The notes under the pieces: model-generated | The model's input: the letters and a program-made list of their open reading frames with translations, nothing else | Databases searched by the model: none | Told to the model about the DNA's origin: nothing | In this document: piece by piece, positions 49,601 through 58,600 of the stretch | How positions within the stretch are numbered: the stretch's first letter is position 1 | Layout of the letters: each line of letters begins with the position of its first letter | Assembly (NCBI GenBank): GCA_012845835.1 | Contig: JABAKD010000027.1 | Span: 3,117,465-3,181,464, forward strand | Reading direction: 5' to 3' | DNA length: 64,000 nt | DNA from: Undaria pinnatifida | Lineage: Eukaryota; Sar; Phaeophyceae; Laminariales; Alariaceae | Translations under genes and position numbers: made by a program

Positions 49601-52600
49601 GTAAACCATTTACAGTGGTGTTCAGTACCCATTTTAATACCACCCGGTTTAAGACTTTTCCGGAGATAAGACCAGCTAAATCGGCATGTCGCGAAAATAA
49701 TAACTACTTAGAACTAACATAGGATAATGTTTGCAGCGGTAATATGTAGATAAACACCAGAGTAGATATAAGACCACCTAAATTGGCTTATCACCAGGGT
49801 GGTCTTAAAGGAGGTACACCACCGTATACATAGCGACCATAAAACAACGGTCGCGATGTATCGTATCGCGCACCTGCAGTAGGAAGGGCATGGAAGCAGT
49901 GTACCGGTACAACCATGCTGCCTGCACACGCGTCGCATACGAACTCCTTACTTCGCAGTCCGGGCAAACACCCTACTTTACCCCAGCAGGACCAGCAGCA
50001 CGGGCTCTTCCTCGTGTGGCTGACGCTATTCGTGTAGTCGTCACTGTTCTTTCTTAACACACTCTCCTCTTCAACCCTTTGAGGACTTGAAACACAATTA
50101 ATCACGGGAAACACTGACGATTACAGCATCGACCACACAAAAGAGTCTGGTTCGCTGGGCTGGTGAACGTGTCCTATTAACAACTACAATGTAAGAAGGG
50201 AGGGGTGCGACATGCGCGTGTCATAGCATGGTGATACTATCAATACTGCTGCTCCACGCTCTTCATAAACGCTGTCATAATATCAATATACACACAATAC
50301 CGGTCTCGTCGCATTTTACGTCGCTATGCCTGGGCCTCAAGAGGGTCAAGTCCGAAAAGTCTTACCTTAACCCTTTTACTATTAAATATTAATACTGCAA
50401 AATGTAGTAACACTAAATCCAAGTACTGTGTCCCCCAAAAGCGTGGGTGCATTTCTTAAAGCCTATCTCCTCGCTGGTCCACCTTTTTTCGTACGAGTCG
50501 ACGAGTTGAGCCGGAACACCGTATGTCCCCAGCAGTAGGGCATCCTCGTCCAGGCACTCCTCCCCGACTTGATCATCTTCCGATGGCTCCACGCTTGCAC
50601 CCCACCCCATCCTAAGCATATACGACGTACAAAAGGGGACTCAAGCTACAGAAATACCGGTACAGCACAGGACACCCACAGTAGTAATAGTATATTCACA
50701 AACACAACCCTCCTATTGGCGCTTAAAAAGAAAGGGGTTCCTTCCACCCTCTCGTGACCGATTTTTCCCACGTCGCATGTTCCGCTCGATCGCCGATTAA
50801 TTCAGAAGATAATTAATAATCAAAAACGGATATTTTGTGACTACTGCTGCACCAATACAGTATGATAACAGTACAGAAATATGTAGCAGCAGGGTTGGGT
50901 TGGGTTGGGTTGGGTTGGGTTGGGTCGGGTCGGGTTGACGACAATTGCAAATATCCATCAAGGCGAGTTCCTAGCTTGCGCCTTTAGTATGGTAGTAGTA
51001 ATGGGAAAACTGGATGGATCTACACTTGCACTCCGCCCCATCCTGCGCATATAGGAGGGTCAGAGTACAAAATGTCGACACTATCACACGCAGCTAGAAA
51101 TATGAGCTTCGAAGAAACTCCAAATCTCACAGGTGAGGTGTCTTTACAATCTACCGGTACAGTATACTACCAGGTAAAAATCAGTTACTCGAAGTAGCGG
51201 CGTTCTCCCGCAACCTTCTTGCCGTGCACATTTACGAGACAACGTGAGTTTCTAATTTCCACCACGCCCAAACACTCGGGAGGACTCCTTTTCGAGATGG
51301 CTAACGCCTGGTTTTATATAGGGACGGACGCATGCAACGATAGAAGTGCACCGTTTTTTTCCGAGGTTCCTAATTTTAGGAGCCATATTACCCTCTAATA
51401 CTATAATACTGTAATACTATAACATCCCTCTAGGGCAAAAACTGATTTGGGGAAAAACAAAGTAACAAAACTGCTATTCATACCCGATGGCCTATACCAC
51501 GAAAGTTTCCTTTCAAAATAAAGGAAAATCCGACGATTTTGGGTTAACCGCCCTAGAGCCCCGAAATCCCCCCATATACTAGCTTCAAGTGAATTTGTAA
51601 AAAAAAGGGTTTCCAGCAGTGAAGGCGTTAAGGTATCAGATAAAAAGTGGTATATCTTAGCACCTCTATCGCAGCATGCGTCGTTCTATATAGCTTTTGG
51701 GTGCGCTGCCGACCAAGATTCATCTATCAAAGCATTAGTATCTATAATACGACTCTTGTCAAAATTCGTAACCAGCGCGCACACACAATTGTCAAGACAA
51801 GGCAACGATCGTTACAAGTGTTCTGCTGCACGAGCTCTAGGCGACAGCTTATTCCGCACCGAGGCTGTCCCCACCTCGTAATGCTCGAGCGGCTCTTCAC
51901 CACCGGACCCGTCTCGGCCGCTTGCGTGACCCCCAACCGAAGACCAACGCATACAAATCGACGAAAATTACACTTACTATCCAGTTGCGCGAGTTCCTAT
52001 AATAGCGACATTTACACTTGATTACTATACTTAATGCAAGGTTCCCTTCCGGGAAGTACCTCGGGGAGTGGCGCAAGGACACATGACCATATTACCACTA
52101 CCGGACGCAATGACCATATTACCACTACCGGACGCGATGCAATGAATGACCATTTAGTTGTTTGCACACACAAAAAAAAACTTGCCCGGAAAGAAAATGA
52201 ATTCGCAGTTTACCCGCAGTACTTCTTGGGTGTACTTAATAGCAGTACTTGTAGCACTTTTTGGGGACTCGAGATAGACGTGCCCACGACCGATCTCTTG
52301 TTGAGAAAATACACACAGCACCACTTGAGAACACACAAAACTTTTACACCGTATGATTTTGTGGTTTCGAGAAGAGCATCACACTTCGACCTCCAGGTTA
52401 GGGACCGCCAGGAAGCGAGAAGGGGCACGTGTGGCGTGGGATGCGGCTTACTGTAGAATACTACGAAAATAGCGCCTATTGAGAACGAGGGAGCAAGAGG
52501 ACAATACGTGACAGGCTACGGCAAAAGCAACTCGCCACCGTAAGGAGAGGATACGGCACGCGCACATGGTCCTACCACGGTAGTAGCGTTTTGCTCTCCG

Positions 52601-55600
52601 CGTGTTGTCTGCTGCTGTCTGTTATCTGCGATCTTCGCAAAAAAAACAGAAAAAATACTCGTTAAAAAACTGCATCTGTGGACGTAAATGTATAAGGGTG
52701 GGTTGGTTGGTATCTACATTATTAGTATTTTTAAAGGTTCCTATGTACAGCCGAAACGTGTGGTATGGTGGGATGGAAAATGACAGGCTCCGACACAATC
52801 AACTCGCCGCAGCATAGCGAGGACACGCCATGCGCACATAAATGGTGTTGCCTATCGCTCGATGCTGCTGTGCGGCAGGGTTATAGCGTTGTGCTCTCCG
52901 CATGTTGTATGCTGTCTGTCATCAACGATCTCACATAAATGGTGCCTGCCGCTGCTGCAGTGCGGCAGAGCTGTAGCGTTGTGCTCTCTTGGTATGGTAC
53001 GATATCATATACGAAGTACACCAACCTGGACATAAATATAAGGGCCATTTAAGTACTAATATGGTATTCAAACGATCCTTACACTTTGCGCCGGCATGTC
53101 TCTTGACACTTGACAGGAGCAGCAGTAGCAGCAGCAGCGAGAGGTAGCGGCGTATAGGCGGGTAGAGCATCGCAGGCTCCGATCAAAGCAATCAGAGACT
53201 ATAACAACAGCACACGTGCAGATAGTTGCAGGCTGCTGCTGCTAGGGGGCTGGACTGCTGCTGGGCGGCAGGATCATAGCGTGGTGCTCTGTGCCAAAAT
53301 AGGGAAATGTACGTGTACGAAGCACACCAACCTGGACATAAATATAAGGGCCATTTAAGTACTAATATGGTGTTCAAATGATCCTTACACTTTACACCGG
53401 CATGTCACTTGACACTTGACAAGAACAGCAGTAGCAGCAGCGAGAGGTAGCGGCGTATAGGCGGGTAGAGCATCGCAGGCTCCGATCAAAGCAATCAGCT
53501 ACTACAACAGCAGCCACACGCGCAGAGAGTTGCAGGCTGCTGCTGCTAGGGGGTTGGACTGCTGCTGGGCGGCAGGATCGAAGCGTGGTGCTCTGTGCCA
53601 AAATAGGGAAATGTACGTGTACGAAGCACACCAACCTGAACATAAATATAAGGACAGTTTGAGTACTAATATTATATTTGAACGATCCTTAAAATTTACG
53701 CCGGCAAGTCATTTGACACTAGACAGAAGCAGCCGTAGCAGCAGCAGCAGCGAGAAGTAGAGGCGCAAGGCGGGTAGCGCAGACTCCGATCAAAGCAGCT
53801 ACTACAACAGCAGCCACACCCGCAGAGAGTTGCAGGATGCTGCTGCTAGGAGGTTGGACTGCTGCTGGGCGGCAGGATCGAAGCGCGATGCTCTGTGCCG
53901 AAATAGGGAAATGCGCCTACGTGTACCCGCTACGAGCAGAAAAATGCGGTTTGCATCCCAATCTTACGTGCGTACACGGGGATAGGGGATGCAGAAACCC
54001 AATCCCCGGGGATGTTGCAGAAACCCGGGGATTGCCTTAAGTGTGCCCAAGGCCAAAAAAGTTTAAAAGGCTTACCACGCGCGACACACTGCATGAATCG
54101 CGCCCAAACCTCCGGCAACGGGACCCCGACGGTCGAATTGTGCCCACCCCATCCGACGTTTCGGACAAAAGTGCGAGCACGAAGAGATGTGCCCGAAGAG
54201 AAACAAAATGACAATTATACATGTAGCATTATTATCCTACGACCTTCTCGCAGTGTAAGTTATATCTACCTGGTACATGTATTCCGCACCGACGTTGTCC
54301 CCACCTCATAATCGTCGAGCGGCTCTGCACCACCGGACCTTTGTTGGCCGCTTGCGTGTCCTCTTTCGCCGCCATTTTGGCGGTTGTCCCTGTTAGCTGT
54401 TGACCAGCTCGTGTAACGTAATACCTGAGCCAATGAGACACAGGGGGTATGGAACTTACCGACAGAACCTGACTGATCCGTGTGACGCATTACATAAGGC
54501 AAAGAGGCAAACAGACAAAGGGCGTGGAGAGGTTAGCCCTGGAAAAATGACTTGAATAACTTGAATGACTTGAATGACTTGAAATGACTTGAACCATTTG
54601 AATGGCTTGAATGGCTTGAGTTATACGATGCGTGGGACAATAGGGGCAGCACTTTCTGTGCCAAAATAATTACGATTGACTGGGCTTCTGAAGCCATTTT
54701 GCTTCTGAGGGTGGTGACTTGAGGAGGTCTATCAGCGGGTATACTGGGAACGAACTCCCCAATGTAGTCGGAATGCCATTTTGGTTTTATCATACTGTAT
54801 CATACTGTACTATTCGGTATTGTTCGTCTGGTTATCAATAGTGTACCTATTAGTGATACCTGTTAGTATACCTATTGGTATACCTAGTGTTAATAGTATA
54901 CTCGACACCTATAATTATACTTATAAATACACCTATTAGTATACGTATTAGTTAACCTATTATTAATAGTTACCTGCTACCTATTAGTATCCCAGGTGCC
55001 TACTGTATTAGTATGCCTAATACAGTAGTATACCCATTAGTATACCCATTAGTATACCGACTGGTGTACCTATTGGCATACGAGTACCTACTATTAATAG
55101 GATACCTCTTGTTCACCAGGTTGCACGTTCGTTTTGACCTCAAAAATTCTTTTTTTCGGATTAGTTGTAGAGGTTCTCAAGTCAGAAGCCTCAGAAAGCT
55201 TGGTCGCACCCCTAGCATATAGCTCGCGTCGGATGTTACGTCAAAAAAGCGAACGCGCTTACCTGCCTTTGCCGGTACACATCCAAACAAAATTCGCGCG
55301 AAATTTCCCGAAAGACACGCCTCGCACTCTAACAAAACGCAGCGCTTCTTCCTACAGATGATTTGTTCCTGGTACTCACCGATGCCTTTGCTCTCAACGG
55401 CGATCGTGTGCTCGTCTCGCCGTATGCAGCTCAAGTCGCGGGTGCAATGAATGGATTCAAATAGACGAACACCGTGCCGGGACGCGCCAGTTGTGCATCA
55501 ATTGCTTCCAAAAATGGCACACAAAGCAACAATGGGGCCAGCACAAAACAATTGACCAAGGCAGGTTCTCACCGCTTGCCCCTCTCTCCTTTCTTCCCCC

Positions 55601-58600
55601 ACCCCGTTCGCCAACTTCCCAACAGGGGGCCCGTAGCTGGAACAGGTGCCGCAGACCCCCGCCCACCACCCCTACCGCACCTCCCCCTTCCCCTTCCCCG
55701 CCTAGCTCCCGCGGCCTTGTACAGGCTCCGACGTCCGGCCTCGAACCTCTCCTCCGGCGGAGTGCTACTACAATCGGTGACGGCAACATCACCTTCCGCA
55801 TATCCGCCATATCGGCGTGGCAGACTCTGCGTAGATTTAGCTGCGGTGAAACCACCATCCCCACCCTCACGCCCACCATGTGGCAGACCCTGCGCAGGGT
55901 TAGCTGGAGTCTTCGGCGCAGCCACGGGTGTCTTATTTGCCGTTGAAGGTGTGGCGATCACGGGCAATCGAAGGACAGAAGACCGTGGCTTGGTCCCGAC
56001 AGCACCCGGCAGATAAGCCCGAGATCGTCCAGACGCCACCCGCCCTTTTTCGTTGGAAATGCACGACGTGGCGGACCCACTGTCCATAGCGGGTGATGCA
56101 TTCGAGAATGTTGAAGAAACTGTCTTCAAAGCAGACGCCACAACGACTCGCTGCGCTCGCTCGTTCATAGAGTCGCGGCCATCCACCGCTGCCGCCGCCG
56201 CAACAGCAAGCCGGAGGGGTTCTCCTCCACCCTGACCTGGCAGATGGCTCAAGTTGTTCGTCGGGACGCATCTCGCCACCGTTGGCGCTTGCGTCGTACG
56301 GCAAGTCCCGCTCTTGGGGGCGAGATTGTCCACCCGAGGTGTTGCACCACCCGTCTGCGGCCACACGACACCGTTAAGGTCAGCACTCTCCCTGCCCACG
56401 CTCCCGCTCCCGCTTCCCACGCCAGCTGTTCGGGTCGATCCCGACAACCTATTGGCCTTCTCGCCTCCCACGGCAGCTGTCCGGGTAAAATCCAACAGCC
56501 CGTTCGCGTCAGACTCGCAACGCTCCTGCTCCCTACCCTTCACTCTCTTGCATTGTCCAACAGATGGTGGCAAGACCGCCGGTAGAGGCTCTGCTGAGGC
56601 CCCACCTCGCTCATAATCCCCAGTGCCTCCTCTCGCGTCATCACGGAAAATGTAACCCCCCGGAGGTGCGTCACCCTTCCGCAGTGCCGCTGTTGATGTC
56701 CCGAGTTTGCCCTTCTCTGAGCGCGAAGTTAAGCACCCCCCATCCATTTTTCCTGCTGGCTTTCGCTCGCCCTCGCCCACTGTGCCCATTCTGGCCGTTC
56801 TGGTTGTCCTGCTGTCCTTAGCCCCCGGAAAAACGTCGTCCTTCTGTAGCGCCACTGCTGCTATTGTCAACCCGCGGTTGCCCCTATCTGAGCGAAAACT
56901 TGAGCTCCTCTCCTCCTTCTCCACTGGCGGCTTTTGTTTGCCTACTCCACTCGCCCTGGCCATTCTGATTGTCCTGTCATCGTTTGCCCTCGGAGCAGCA
57001 TCGCCCTTCCGTAGCGCCGCTGCTGCTATTGCCTCCCCGAGGTTGCCCCTGTCTGAGCGAAAACTTGAGCCTCCCTCCTCCTTTTGATCTGGTGGATTTC
57101 GCGCGTCCACTACAGTAGTTGAGATCGTCCCTCCACCCCGGGGTTTCACGGTTGGCCCTGAAGAGTACCGTTGGGTTCCCGGCAGACTCATCAAACCTCG
57201 CGCACCGCTACTTCTATTGGCGAGGTTGGCGTTTATGTACGGGTTGTGGGGAACCGATCGCTGTTTTTCTTGCCGAGGTCGCTTCTTGGAAGGCTCGAGG
57301 ATAGTCGAGCCTGCACCTGAAAGCGGCCGAAGATGAATACGAAGATGAACACATCGGCATCCGAAAAGGGAGTTAGAAGCCAACCATACACAACACCGAA
57401 CGCTGTTGAGTGGCGTAGTACTCCAGCAACGACGCTGAAGCAAGCAATGCCCCAGACAAGAGCAAAAGTGGGAAAATAAATGCGCGACATTTTTTCCTTC
57501 GAAAATATGAAAATAGGGCATTTATCCCTCGAAAATATGAAGACATGGCATTTCCCCCAATGCTTTCCATTTCATTGACGGCCAAGATTACCGGCGGTGA
57601 AGCGAAATACGCCGCCTGCCTATTACGCCATACCTTGAGTGGTGCGCTTCGTCAGAAGCTTGACGTCCTTCGAGATCCCTGCAGCATCACTGGCAGTAGC
57701 GGTAGCAGTGGCAGTGACAGTACGAGATATACCTTCACGGCCAGGAAAGTCAACCGGAACGCTCTCCTGATGTGCTATCGCGGTGGTTCCCGCTGCCATT
57801 GCCGCATGCCATTGGTATGGCTGTCTTTCACTCGCACGCGACAACTGCTGCCGCTGCAACTTTCCACTTTCACCGCCTCTTCCTGCAGTTTCTTTGTTCC
57901 ATTTGGATTCGGTACAAGACGGGCACAACACTCAGAAGGACGATCGGGTGACAACACACGCATGAGCAATAGCATGAGCACTAGCACGAGCACTAGCATG
58001 AGCGCTGTATCGGAGGACCATAGTAACCACAACCTCCCATGGACGAAAACAAGCGTCACTTATCCTGTGTTTATTGCCGAATTTGGCCCTGATTACTTTT
58101 GTATGTTCCTCGTAAAATAGAATGGCCACTAGCATGAGCACCAGCGTGAGCAAAAATGCGCGCGCGAACACATCGCCAAAGCGTGCCGGTTATTGTAGAC
58201 AAAAATGTTGGGATCGAACCCAAGACTATACCCTCAAACCTACAATCCAAGCCCACGGAAATGATGTATATGTGAGAGAAATGGTTACGGACCCTATCAG
58301 GTACTTGGTATCTAATGTGAACAAACTCCACCCGATTTCGGTAATACTCGTTCGTCGCCTTGCTTTTTTTTTGAGTAAACCAACCTGCAGCTATCATATT
58401 TGGAATGAAGACACGGAGGAGATAACGCAGAAGAAGCACGTCATGCGCGCGATGCGATTACGCGGCCCGTGCTTAGGTAAGGTGCCCTTTATTGTACGCA
58501 ACAGCGAAAACGTGCATTTTTCACATCAATTAACACAGTTGCAAGGCTAAATGGCGCGGCCTCGGCGCCGTCGGATTTGATAAAAACGCTGTCTGTAGCA

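Noticed and set aside
50890-50938. Possible interstitial telomere (GGGTT)n
   Set aside because: Pentamer without the A of TTAGGG/TTTAGGG; more likely a simple repeat related to the GGGTC arrays.
51742-51936. Minus-strand ORF as an extra POLQ exon
   Set aside because: Lies within the dispersed 86-bp repeat and lacks matching splice phases.
55177-55434. Minus-strand open block with a GTGAGT donor ([13 protein letters not shown])
   Set aside because: The phase needed to join exon 3 contains a stop, and exon 2 joins exon 3 directly in phase.
55474-56016. Plus-strand ORFs opposite POLQ exon 2 (55474-57087)
   Set aside because: Antisense shadows of the GC-rich low-complexity exon; no domain, no splice logic.
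58180-58260. tRNA-like B box (GGTTCGATCCC on the minus strand)
   Set aside because: No A box at the right spacing and no acceptor stem; a chance match.
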